Shown here piece by piece: positions 23,941-34,224 of a stretch of 64,000 nt of DNA (position 1 is the stretch's first letter; each line of letters opens with the position of its first letter). The notes below the pieces were generated by a model. It saw only the letters and a list, made by a program, of their open reading frames with translations. It ran no database searches and was not told where the DNA came from. This DNA is from Papio anubis. Its lineage: Eukaryota > Chordata > Mammalia > Primates > Cercopithecidae. The translations under genes were made by a program, and so were the position numbers. The stretch lies in NCBI RefSeq assembly GCF_008728515.1, contig NC_044986.1, forward strand, positions 55,044,855 through 55,108,854, given 5' to 3'.

Positions 23941-24247
23941 TTTTTTAGTTTTTATTTTTTAGAGATAGGGTCTCACGCTGTTGCTCAGTCTAAAGTACAG
24001 TACAGTTACAGCTCACTGCAACCTCAAACTCCTGGGCTCAAGGGATCCTCCCACCTCAGCCTCCTGAGTGGCTGGGTCTACAGGTATACGCCACGCTGCC
24101 CAGATATTTTATATATTTTTTAATTTTTTGTAGAGATGAGGTCTCACTATGTTGCCCAGGCTGGTCTTGAACTCCTGGCCTCAGGTAATCCTCCCACCTC
24201 AGTCTCCCAAAGTACTGGGATTACAAGTGTAAACCGCTATGCCTGGC
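23941..24247 (-). mobile_element. AluJ-like SINE, reverse
   Basis: A two-monomer Alu in reverse with old-type bases (AACTCCTGGGCTCAAGGGATCC, GTTGCCCAGGCTGGTCTTGAACTCCTGG) ending at GCCTGGC. Its divergence fits AluJ. Confidence 0.9.
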
Positions 24248-24932
24248 ATAGGAGCTTCTTCTTGAAGCAATCAAAGCCCATCTGATTTTTACTCTGCCTC
24301 CTGGCACAAAGGTACTTTGGAAGTTATAATTTGGACATTTTAATATTAGATTTATGGGACTCTTAAAATGTTCTGAGGGTTGGATTGAAGAAATAAAGGA
24401 GCCAAGGAAACAAAGGACTGTTTTTCTGTTTCTAATGTTGATCTTCTGCCACCTGGATATAACACCTGGAAGCGGGTGAGGAGGAACACACAGTGTATAT
24501 TTGGACAAGCAAAATTGAGAAGTCTATTATTTTGTTCCATGTGGTTTCATTGGGGGAGGAAGATCAGCTAGGCAAGGAGCACCAGGAGAGAATGCCAGTC
24601 CTGAAACATGTGTCCATGAGTGATGATCACATTGGCCCCATTGTTTGAACAAGGGCTCAAGATAAAGCTATAAGCACAAATAGATGGGATTTCAATTTCT
24701 ATTACTGGCAAGATAATAAACTCAATGTTTCAAAGATTTAAAAGCGTTTCAAATTATTCAACATCCCCAAGTTCTCATCCAAACATCAATTTTTCTTGTT
24801 AATGTTTGTGCTGATGGGAAGAAGTACCAGGAGCTAAATACAGCCCACAGATAGGCAATTACTATAGCATATTAGGAAAGCTCTGTTAAAGTACTCTGGA
24901 ATACTTTACATAACTAGTGTCCCTTTGCTGTG
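24248..24932. other. Unassigned non-coding sequence
   Basis: No feature recognised. Confidence 0.4.
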
Positions 24933-25375
24933 TGATATGGTTTGGATGTCTGTCCCCTTCAAATTTCATGTTGAAATGTGATCCCCAATACTGGAAGTGG
25001 GACCTGGTGGGAGGGTCATGGGAGCAGATCCCTCATGAGTGTCTTGGTGGCCTCTCCATGGTAATAAGTGAGTTCTTGCTCTGTTAGTTCACATGAGAGC
25101 TAACTAAAGCTCTGGTTTAGTTAAAAGGAGACTGGTTGTTCAAAAGTAAATGGTTCTCCTCCAATCTTGCCCCCATTCTTACCATGTAACACTGACTCCC
25201 CCTTTGCCTTTCACCATGACTGAAAGCTTCCTGAGGACTCACTGGAAGCCGAGCAGATGCCAGCACCATGCTTCCTGTATAGCCTGCAGAACCGTGGGCC
25301 AATTAAACATCTTTTCTTTATAAATTACCCAGTCTCAGATATTCCTTTAAAGCAATGCAAAAATGGACTAACACA
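24933..25375 (+). mobile_element. MaLR LTR, MSTB-like
   Basis: Begins TGATATGGTTTGGATGTCTGTCC. Contains TTGAAATGTGATCCCCAATACTGG, TTAGTTCACATGAGAGCT and TTCTTTATAAATTACCCAGTCTCAG, and ends GGACTAACACA. Full-length MST-type LTR. The short frame at 25117-25302 is a by-product. Confidence 0.9.
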
Positions 25376-26179
25376 TCATGATACAATATGTGTTTTTCTC
25401 CCATCCAATCTGAACAATACCAACAACATGCTGTCTCACAAACAGCATTAATTACTTAAAAGTGAAATCCTTATAAGCAGAAACTAACTACTTTTGAAGA
25501 CTCACTCTTACAGAAAGCAAACCACAGCATTTGGAAATGAAAGGTAGGGTCTTTTTCTCCTTAAACGAAATGAAAGGAAGCATGGGGTATTTATGTAAAG
25601 ATTGGCTTTGTTGCATGTATATTTTCAAGGAGAAAATGTCGAAAGATGCCATTCCTTTGTCAAGATATTTTAAAAATAGAGATGGCGCACTCATGTATAA
25701 CCCATATTTTTTAATGCAGCAAGCATTGATTGACTGTATATTATTTTTTTATTAAGGGTCTGCACCATCTACTTTACAATATGGTTGACCCGGTCCCTGA
25801 CTCTTGGACGTGTATAACCAAGCTAATAGCACCTTAGTGAGGCATAAGCTTTCATGCTGATTGTCTTCTTTCACCTTCTTGCTGCCTGACAGTACTCTTA
25901 GCCTACTTAACTTTCTGACTAACTGAAAAAGATAAACTTTTACAAACTTTGAATACTTAGAAATTATGTAAAATTATGTAGATCTTGTTACTTAGCATGT
26001 AGTAAACATATCACTGTATAATGAATTTGATTTTTAAAATAATTTGTATTTGAATACAATTAGCTTCTTTTGTCATTTTACATTTATTTTTGTATATTTA
26101 ATAACCTTATTCTGAGACAGTGTTCATAGGTCGCATTAAAGTGCCAAAGGGGCCATGATGCAAGAAAAGGTTAAGAACT
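25376..26179. other. Unassigned AT-rich sequence
   Basis: Nothing supported here. Confidence 0.4.
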
Positions 26180-26800
26180 CTAACAGTCTGTTTTGCAGTA
26201 TTTGTTTGTCTGAAAATACGTTCTTTTTGCTTTCATTTTGCTGGGTATTAAACTATAGGTTGCCTCTTTCTTTTCAGCATATTGAATATGTGTATCCATT
26301 GTCTTTTGGCCTTCATCATTGTTGTGAAAAAGTCACTGCTAATCTGTCACTCCTTTGAAGACAATCTCTTCTAACTTTTAAAGATTTGTTTATTTTTCAG
26401 CATAATGGGCTCAGATACATTTTCTTCTTATTTATTTGCTTAGCTTCCTGAAGCTGTGGCATAGTATCTTTCAATAGTTCTGGAAAATTCTGTGAAGACT
26501 CTCTACTAATGCTGCCTCTTCTTCATTATATTATCTCTTTCAGGGACTGTTTCTCTCTATGCTTTATGTCTTTCACTCTTCTATATTTTACAGCTTTTTG
26601 CCAACTCTTACATTATTTGGGTATTTTCTTCTGATCTGTTTTCCAGTTGTCTAATTTTCTTTTCATCGATAACTAATCTGCAATTGTGACTATTCATTGA
26701 ATTATTAATTTAGGTTATTGCATTTTACAGTTCCAGAATTTCTATTTGGTATCTGCTGTATCACTATTCCAGAGCCTGTGAGTTAGTTTTTTTCATCCTT
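26180..26800 (-). repeat. Old L1-like (L1ME-type) fragment
   Basis: Blocks such as TTCTTCTGATCTGTTTTCCAGTTGTCTAATTTTC and CAGTTCCAGAATTTCTATTTGGTATCTG resemble old L1 sequence read in reverse. Strongly diverged. The family and orientation are uncertain. Confidence 0.45.
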
Positions 26801-26914
26801 CCACTTTGTTTTTTCCAATCATGTTGTTTTCTCCTACATTATTGATAACAGTCAAATGTAGATTAAAAGGCACAATTAAACTTTAATTTCTTATAAGTTT
26901 CAAAGCATTGAGGC

Positions 26915-27010
26915 ATTACACTAGGGGGAACCTGGGCTGACTATTCTTCTCTCTGGGCCTCCATTTTTTTCATCTGTAAAATTAAATTGGGAAAGATGAG
27001 TGACTTCTAG
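26915..27010 (+). repeat. MIR-like fragment
   Basis: CTCTCTGGGCCTCCATTTTTTTCATCTGTAAAATTAAATTGGGAAAGATGAG resembles the MIR core. Confidence 0.55.
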
Positions 27011-27186
27011 AAATTTTGGATTTTACAGGTAAGTAATATTTCCAAAACTAATTTGGTATATATTAAAAGGCTGTCACATTTTTATGTTTCTAAATGAGGA
27101 CATTAGTAAAACAACCGTCACCATTATTTCATAAAAGAAAGACATTTAATACCAACAAATCTTATAATAAAGAAGAGGGGAGTTGG

Positions 27187-27198
27187 CCAAGATGGCCG
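27187..27198 (+). promoter_or_regulatory. YY1-type site at the L1 5' end
   Basis: CCAAGATGGCCG near the first bases of the L1 matches the known YY1 element of primate L1 5' UTRs, which positions transcription start at the first base. Confidence 0.7.
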
Positions 27199-27826
27199 AC
27201 TGGAAGCAGCTAGTGTGTGCAGCTCTCATGGAGAGGAATGGAAGGGGCGAGTACATACAGCACCTTCAACTGAAACATCCAGGTACACACTTTCAGACTA
27301 ATCAAGGAAACAACTCAACCCATGGAGAATAGAGAAAAGCAAAGCAGGATGACTGCGACCTGGGAGCAACATGGAGCCAGGGGTACCTCCACTGCCCAGG
27401 CAAGTGGTGAATGAGTGAGCAATCATGAGAATCCACACTTCTTTCATGGATCTTTGCAACGCTCAGGTCAGGAGATCCCATCACAAACCCACTCCACCAG
27501 GGCCTTAAGTCTGACATGCAGAGCTACATGGAGTCTCAGCAGAGCAGCCCCTCAGCCACACATGAAGCCCGGGGAGCTTTAGGTACTCAGGCTTCCTGGC
27601 AGAAACAGCAGCAACTCTGGAAAAGCAGGAGGTGAGACCTCCATACATACTCCTAAGAAAGGGACTGAATCCAGGAGGCTGAGCAGCAACTGTCTGCAGG
27701 ATCTGCTTTCACAGCACCTTGCAGGATAAGACACACTGGCATGGAACTCCAGCCAGCCACCAGTAGCAGCGTTACGCCTCCCAGAGATGGAGCTCCCAGG
27801 GTAAGGGCAGGCCACCATCTTTGCTG

Positions 27827-28860
27827 TTTCACAGCTTTAGCTGTTTATTGCCTTAGGGCTCTAGGGAGTTCAAGGTGACTAGGGACTGGATTGGTCCCCC
27901 AGCACAGCCCAGCGGCTCTATAAAAAAGCAGGCAAACTGCTTATTCACACAGACCCCAAATCCCATTTCTCGTCACTGGGCGGAATCTCCTGACTGGGGT
28001 CTCCAGTGGTCCCTGCCAGTGTTTTCTTGCCAACAGCAGTTTCAAGCCTCCCTGGGAATGAGCTCCCTAGAGGAAAGGGCGGGCCGCCATCTTTACTGTT
28101 TGACCGTCTTTGCCCTTCTTGCCTTCGGGCTTTGGAATCTGAAGTGACTGGGGGCTGGAGCAGACCACCAGCACAGCACAGCTGCTCTACAAAAAATGTG
28201 GCCAGACCGCTTTTTTACATGAATCCCCAATCCCATTCCTCTTCACTGGGCAGGATCTCCCAACCAGGGTCTCCAGCCATCTCCTGCAGGTGCATTCAGG
28301 CTGGCAGCAGGTCCTTACCTCTCTAAAATGAAGCTTCCAGAGGGAGGGGCAGGTTGCCATCTTTCTGTTTCATAGACTTCACTGTTAAGACTGTCCAGTA
28401 CTGGAAAATCTAAGGTGACTGGGGACTGGGATGGACCCCCACCATATTGCAGCAGCCATTAGAAAAGTGGTCAGATTGTATGTTATGTGGGTGCCCATTC
28501 CAATATCTCCTCACTGAGTGGGTCCTCCAGGCCTGGGTCTCCTGCCACCCTCTGCTGGAGCTATCAAGCCAGTAGCAGGTCTGCAACTCCCTGGGACAGA
28601 GCTCTCGGTGGGAGGGGGAGTTGCCATCTCTGTTGCCTTTCAGCCCTTGGCCTTGCTGTCTCCAGGCTCTGGAGAGTCTGCAGGGACCAGGGTCTGGCCT
28701 GGACCCACAGCACAGAGTAATCACCTCACAGAAAAGCTGCCAGACTCTTTTCCATACAGATCCTGGTCCTTACTTCTCACTGGGCAGGGCCACTTGACCT
28801 TGGACTCTGGCACAACCACCCTGCCTCTACCTGATCACCACAATCAGGTACAGCCTAGCA
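27827..28860 (+). repeat. ~270-bp tandem units in L1 5' UTR
   Basis: Units of 272, 269 and 268 bp each end with a GCCATCTTT-like block followed by CTG/TTG and share ACTGGGGACTGG, CTCTTCACTGGGCAGGATCTCC and CTCCCTGGGAATGAGCTCCC type blocks in the same order. A fourth, partial unit starts at 28636. Part of a unit-like end is also seen at 27770-27826. Confidence 0.8.
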
Positions 28861-29281
28861 TTTCTCCAAGGAAGAAATCCCAGAGTCAACCCACAAATCC
28901 TCTGCTGCTACAGTTACAGTGGTACCACCCTAAGAGCCCTTGGGCTGGGGAAAGAACAAAGGGCCTATTCATTACACTGGCACCTCCAGCACAGCATACC
29001 AACATATGGAGAAGAGTCCAGCCCCTTTCCCTGAGAACCTCCACCCTCCACTTTTCACCAGACAGGGCTCCTATCTCATGAATGCAGAACATTTGCATAC
29101 CTACAGCTGGGCATACCCACAGAGTTTCCCTAGGGAGAGGCTCTCAGAGGCATCTGGCAGCCCCTCTGCCACTGCCACAGCAATAGTTCTATCCCTGCTA
29201 TGTCTAGGGAAGAAACAATTAGCCTGAGGGCTACACCCGAGCTTACAGCATGCCACAGTCATCATACAAAGGGTGGACCAA

Positions 29282-29588
29282 GGCCAGGAGCGGTGACTCA
29301 CACCTGTAATCCCAGCACTTTGGGAGGCAGAGGTGGGTGGATCACCTGAGGTCAGGAGTTGGAGACCAGTCTGGCCAAAATAGTGAAACCCTGTCTCTAC
29401 TAAAAATACAAAAATTAGCTGGGCATGGTGGCATGCATCTGTAGTCCCAACTACTCAGGAGGCTGAGGCAGGAGAATCACTTGAACCCTGGAGGCAGAAG
29501 TTGCAGTGAGCTGAGATTACACACTGCACTCCAGCCTGGGTGACAGAGCGAGATTCTGTCTCCAAGAAAATAAAAAATAAATAAATAA
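29282..29588 (+). mobile_element. AluS-like SINE without target duplication
   Basis: Two-monomer Alu from GGCCAGGAGCGGTGACTCAC to the tail CCAAGAAAATAAAAAATAAATAAATAA. The bases to its left (GGGTGGACCAA) and right (TAGTTTATCATCC) do not match, so no target duplication is visible. It forms the right edge of the L1 fragment. Confidence 0.9.
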
Positions 29589-29690
29589 TAGTTTATCATC
29601 CAAAGATTCTCTGGCATGTAAAAAGCAGAAACAGGATGTAAACTCAGGCTGACTGGCTCTAAACCCTGTGCTCTGCATATGTCAGGGCAC
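29589..29690 (-). repeat. MIR-like fragment, reverse
   Basis: GCAGAAACAGGATGTAAACTCAGGCTGACTGGCTCTAAACCCTGTGCTCT resembles the 5' part of MIR in reverse. The rest of the MIR is absent, in line with a deletion ending at the neighbouring Alu. Confidence 0.55.
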
Positions 29691-30653
29691 CAGCATGACA
29701 ACTCGGTTCTGGTTTGGTCAACATTCACTCCCATACCTTATTTTGTAAGCTTAGTTGTTAACTCAAGAGTGGAATGCATTTCAAGCCAAATTGTGCAAGC
29801 TAGATGAAAATCCAACATACAAGTGGGCCCAGACATGGCGTTTGGTGAGGCAAAAGTTCACATGATGGAGCTGATCTAGGAGAATTTCTCTTCTCCATCA
29901 AATAATCCTTCTATTAGGACCTCTTCTCCACCACATTCTCATAGATGTCTCTGACAACTAAGACAAAATAAGAGGTTGTTTGGCAGCAGTTCAAAATGTT
30001 CCCTTTCCAGGTGTAGTGGCATTTTAATAGGGGATTCACCAAGCTTGAAATAACTTCAGGACCCAAACAAATGAATCACCTGTCACAAAATTTTAGAAAC
30101 TATGGTCAGCAGCTGGGGAAGATATTTTAGGACAGAACACTATTATCTAGAGCCTCTGGAATCATACACCTGAAATATAGAAGAAAATGCACAGTTTATT
30201 TCTGTTAATTGCTGTTTGGTAGAAGAAAAAAGAAAATGGGCAGCATTTCAGTACTGCACATTCAGGAGTCAACAAAAGCAGAAACACTAATCTTCACAAT
30301 TTAGATGCAGGAGTAGCCCCAAGAATCTGATGCCAGTGAAGTGATTTAAGACCCATATGGTCTTTGATGTTCTAGAGTTAGCTCTTCCCTCTTCTGCCAC
30401 TCTCTATGGGCTTCTTTCTACTTACTACCCTGCTACCAACTAACTCTCCTAATTCTTTTCCTCTGTACTCTCTACTTGCTACCTTCCCTCTCTTAGATTT
30501 CCTATTTGATGCTACTTTCCTCTCTGCTTACTTTTGCTGTAAATCTCATTAAAATCCCCAAAAGAGTATTAGACTGGGTTGAACTGCAATCATCTGGTAT
30601 GAAATGTTCCTGCTTAGGAGAGGTCTCAAAGTAAAACACCCCAGGGTCACAGA
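29691..30653. other. Unassigned non-coding sequence
   Basis: Nothing recognised. Confidence 0.4.
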
Positions 30654-31024
30654 CCAGGCTGGGAGTAGTGGCTTACACCTGTACTAACAGCACTTTAGCA
30701 GGCTGAGGCAGAAGGATCACTTGAGGCCAGAAGTTCAAGACCAGTCTGTGCCAGAGAGTGAGAAAAAAACAAAAAAACAAAAAAACAAACAAAAAAAACA
30801 CACACACAAACAAACAGAAAAAAAAACATTAGCATGGTGGTGTGCATCTATAGTACTAGCTGTTTGGGAGGTGATGCACATCTCTAGTCCTAGCTATTGA
30901 GAGGCTAAGACCAGAGGATACCTTGAACCCAGGAATTCAGTGTTATAGTGAGCTATGATTGCACCGCTGTACTCCAGCCTGGGTGACAAAGTGAGGTCCT
31001 GTCTCGAAAAAAAAAAAAAAAAAA
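30654..31024 (+). mobile_element. AluJ-like SINE with expanded middle
   Basis: Old Alu (CCAGGCTGGGAGTAGTGGCTTACACC to GTCCTGTCTCG plus A tail). The linker between the monomers has grown into an A/CAAA/CA-rich run (about 30764-30832). In the right monomer a ~35-bp piece appears twice (GTGCATCTATAGTACTAGCTG and GCACATCTCTAGTCCTAGCT). Confidence 0.85.
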
Positions 31025-31154
31025 GGAAAAAAGTGTCGTATACCATAGAGAATTGCCTCTAGTTCAGACATCAATCCCTTGTCAAATTGGTTATGACCAA
31101 GTTAGCTGGGACCTATGGTACAAAATTGGGTGACTTTTGGGTGAAGAACCACTG

Positions 31155-31305
31155 AAAAGAATATTATAAAAGTTTTCTGTTCTTGTGATAGTTTGCTAAG
31201 AATGATGGTTTCCAGCTGCATCCATGTCCCTACAAAGGACACAAACTCATCCTTTAAACCTGCACGTTATGCACATGTACCCTACAACTTAAAGTATAAT
31301 AATAA

Positions 31306-31340
<35 letters not shown>

Positions 31341-31376
31341 AATATTTGAAAGAAAAAAAAAGAATATTATAAAAGT
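31155..31376 (+). mobile_element. 5'-inverted (twin-primed) L1PA fragment with target duplication
   Basis: The inserted part is 31174-31357. Its first ~78 bp (31174-31251) is L1 ORF2 end sequence in reverse (GATAGTTTGCTAAGAATGATGG, CATGTCCCTACAAAGGACAC). The rest is the L1 3' end forward (ACCTGCACGTTATGCACATGTACCC, CTTAAAGTATAATAATAATAA) plus an AATA tail. The same 19 bp (AAAAGAATATTATAAAAGT) flanks both sides, at 31155-31173 and 31358-31376. This is the classic product of twin priming. Confidence 0.93.
31299..31343 (+). repeat. (AATA)n tail repeat
   Basis: AAT and AATA units form the end of the L1 tail and have expanded into a microsatellite. Confidence 0.9.
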
Positions 31377-32263
31377 AACAGGTGCTTAGAATGAACTATT
31401 AAATAACACTCCATGCAGGCACAAGCCTGTTCTATCTAATTCATATCTGATTCCTGTTCAGATGTACTCCCGAGTGAGGGTGGGACTAGGTGAGAGAGGC
31501 TTGGGTGCAGAATTTTAGGAAGGGCTCAACTTCAAGGTTGTGCCAGGGAAGGGTGGGCACCTGGTAGTGAATGCCTCGTTAAATTTTACATCGTAGACCC
31601 CTCATTTCTCTCCTTCTAGTTCTGGTTCTGCTCCTGGGAGGCGATTTCCTTTGTTTTGACTTCCTTTCACCTTCTATTACTTGAATTTTAATGCTGTGTC
31701 TACCACTAATATTGCTATTTCCAGTACGAAAGTCCACAAGAGTTCTAAAAACGTGTCCGCTATTGCATTTCTTATGAAGATATAATACATAGTCTCCCTA
31801 AAGGAACCCTAAAATTAATAATAGTAAGGATCAATCACAGGTTTTATTTCACTTTAGTAAGGGTTAGTTAACAATAATAGACAATTCAGGCATTTGCCAT
31901 TAATTTTGTTTCCTCTTATATTGAAATAAATATTAGTAGCCCATGGAGTTATTTTCTGAGCTGAGCTCCAGTAAACCACACAAATTTGAACTCTCATCCA
32001 AAGGTGAAGAATAAAATATCTTGTGGGTAGAGGGTCAGCTATTTTTCCAGAACAGAAAAACAAGGAAAAATATTTTACCCAATGAATTGCTTAAAATATT
32101 TGAATCATGTGGTCTGTGAGTAGAATTATATACATTCATGCTATAAGCTGTTTGCAATATCTATTGTATTCCCAACAGAGATAAGCCATTTATGATAGCC
32201 TAAATGGCACACCTCAAATACAATGAACTTGAAAATACAACAAATGGCAATTGTAGGGCAAAC
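31377..32263. other. Unassigned non-coding sequence
   Basis: No feature recognised. A somewhat GC-richer part near 31470-31640 is not assigned. Confidence 0.4.
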
Positions 32264-32345
32264 ACTAAATGTAATTTTTTACATTTAGTAAAGTAAAAAA
32301 AAAGTAAATGTAAAAAAGAAAATTTTACATTTAGTAAAATGTAAA
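32264..32345. repeat. Inverted-repeat cluster (ACATTTAGTA)
   Basis: ACTAAATGTA (32264-32273) and TACATTTAGT (32280-32289) are perfect 10-bp arms with a 6-base loop. Related motifs (AAGTAAATGTAAAA, TTTTACATTTAGTAAAATGTAAA) recur up to about 32345, so several alternative hairpins are possible. Confidence 0.8.
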
Positions 32346-32430
32346 GGGTAAATGGCAATTTTTTTCCCTAGTAAATTAAATGTGGATCATAAAAATCTTT
32401 CTTTAGTAAAATATACCAAGACTTGTAGTT

Positions 32431-32863
32431 TTGTGGTGCACCAACCAGATCCCCTCATCACATTTGTTCCTCTAGCTGGCAGAAGTGTTAGCTGCTGAAG
32501 GCTCATAACTATGTCCCTGTTTTGGGAATTGCCATCTGTCTACTGTTCCTGCCTTGCCCAAAGTTACATCCATTCCAAGGGAGCAAACGACCTGCCTTCA
32601 GTAACTGGCCAATGCAGGAATACAAAAGCCAGACTGAACCTCTTGCTTCTATTATAGGCATCTCTAAAAGCATCCCATCTTCAGAGTTTCCTGCAGGATC
32701 CACTGTGAGTATCACAATTGCATCACAGTTTGACCTTTTTCCTCTGCCCCATCCTTCTTACCTAGCACCTTCACAGGCATTGTTCCTGAAAGCATTCTTC
32801 AAAAAATGTCTCACATGCAATTTTCAGAATTTCAGTATTTCCTGGGAACTCTAATCTGCAACA
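32431..32863 (+). mobile_element. ERVL LTR, LTR16/LTR33-like
   Basis: The stretch starts near TTGTGGTGCACCAACCAGATCCCCTCATC and ends TTTCCTGGGAACTCTAATCTGCAACA. These ends resemble the LTR16/LTR33 group of old ERVL elements. A primer-site-like sequence follows, which supports an LTR boundary. The exact family is uncertain. Confidence 0.55.
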
Positions 32864-32865
32864 GT

Positions 32866-33117
32866 TGGAGCCAGAAGTGATCCTAGGAGCAAATCCTAAA
32901 ATAAGATTTTGAAGTTGGATAACCCACCAGTGGAAGGAAATGAGAACACCATCACTAGTATTTGGTGGAGGATGGATACCTCCTGGCATTTTATAGGAAT
33001 GCAACTACCAGCATTTTCATATGTGGGGAACTGGGATGTGATGCTGGTAGAAAAAAAAAATGCTCTGAGAGGTGCATTATCTCAGGTGTGTAAGAGATAT
33101 GGGGTGTGGTGTCTATA
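32866..33117 (+). mobile_element. ERVL internal leader with degenerate primer site
   Basis: TGGAGCCAGAAGTGA at 32866-32880 matches the tRNA-Leu-type primer site seen at 10089-10103 at 11 of 15 positions. The following ~240 bp looks like ERVL 5' leader; then sequence changes to an MLT1 LTR. Confidence 0.5.
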
Positions 33118-33895
33118 ACAGATGGCTGCATTTTTAAAAAATATTCCTTCCATTAATAGGAAAGAACTATGTCCACTATCCGTGAATCTAAATGAGCTTG
33201 TAACTGCTTTGATCAATAGACTATGGTGGAAGTGACCCTATGGGACTTCCGAGGATATGTCATAAAAGGCAATGCAGCTTTTTCTAGACTTTTTTACCCT
33301 TTTTCTCCCAAATAATAGATTACTATTATTTCTACCATTTTAACCATTTCCACATGTACTGTCCAGACACAGCCTTGGTCACTATTAAAGCATTGTAAAA
33401 AAAAATCACCTTTAAAAAATCATGTAGAAGTCTACTACCTTGAGACTGCCATTCTATGAGGAAGCCCAAGTCACACAGAGAGGTCCCAGCTAAGCCCAGC
33501 TTTTGCGCCATCCTACTCCAAGCACTCTATAGTTGGTAGAAGAAACCTCCAGATCAGGGTTTCTCAACCTCAGTACAATCCACATTTTGGGCCAGATGAT
33601 TCTTCATCGTGGGGAGCTGTTTTGTGCATTGTAGAATGTTTTGCAGCATCTCTGGCCTCTGTCCACTAGATCCTGTAGCACTCCCTTCTTCAACTTATGA
33701 GAAACAAAAATGTCTCAGACATTACCAAATGTCCCTTGGAGGCAAAACAACTTTTAGGAACTATTTCTTAAGATAAATTCAGCCCTCAGTCCTGTGAGTA
33801 ACCCTAAAGACATTTGAGTCATCCCAGCTTATATCCCAGACCATCGTGAACCAGAGAAAGCAATTCCTCCCTGCTGTGCTATGTCCAAATCCGCG
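33118..33895 (+). mobile_element. MLT1J/K-like LTR, split by MER5A
   Basis: Left part: CTATGGTGGAAGTGACCCTATGGGACTTCCGAGG and TCATAAAAGGCAATGCAGC, as in MLT1J/K. Right part (33770-33895): CCCAGCTTATATCCCAGACCATCGTGAACC, like the second half of the same LTR. MER5A (33555-33769) lies between the halves. Confidence 0.65.
33555..33769 (-). mobile_element. MER5A DNA transposon remnant (hAT-Charlie)
   Basis: CAGGGTTTCTCAACCTCAGTACAATCCACATTTTGGGCC, GTGCATTGTAGAATGTTTTGCAGCATC and AAAAATGTCTCAGACATTACCAAATGTCCC match this non-autonomous hAT element along its length. Confidence 0.85.
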
Positions 33896-33916
33896 TTCTG
33901 CAAAATCTATAAATAT

Positions 33917-34209
33917 GGCCGGTGTGATGGCTCATGCCTGTAATCTCAGTAGTGTGGGAGGCCAAGGCTGACAGATCACTTGAGGTCGGGAGTTCGAGAC
34001 CAGCCTGGCCAACATGGTGAAATTCCGTTTCTACTAAAAATGCAAAAATTATCCAGGCATGGTGCCACACTCCTGTAATCCCAGCTACTCAGGAGGCTCA
34101 GGCACGAGAATTGCTCGAACCCTGGTGGAAGTTGCAGTGAGTCAAGACCGCGTCACTGCACTCCAGCCTAGGCAACAGAGAGAGACTTAGTCTGACCAAA
34201 AAAAAAAAA
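33917..34209 (+). mobile_element. AluS-like SINE
   Basis: Full-length Alu with A tail. AAAATCTATAAATAT occurs on both sides (33902-33916 and 34210-34224), a clear 15-bp target duplication. Confidence 0.95.
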
Positions 34210-34224
34210 AAATCTATAAATATG

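Larger units (their letters stand above)
27175..29281 (+). mobile_element. L1 5' UTR fragment (L1PB/L1P4-like), no body
   Basis: It begins with the L1 5' end (GGCCAAGATGGCCGACTGGAAGCAGCTAG) and runs about 2.1 kb through GC-rich L1 5' UTR sequence. It contains at least three units of about 270 bp in tandem (27827-28098, 28099-28367, 28368-28635) plus parts before and after. ORF1 and ORF2 do not follow: the element ends at an Alu (29282), after which unrelated sequence starts. An L1 keeping only its 5' end is unusual because L1 insertions normally lose the 5' end. The long open frames on both strands here are not genes. The subfamily name is a best guess. Confidence 0.8.

Noticed and set aside
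28518..29081. 187-codon plus-strand open frame
   Set aside because: It lies wholly inside L1 5' UTR sequence made of tandem units, overlaps minus-strand frames, and has no known domain.
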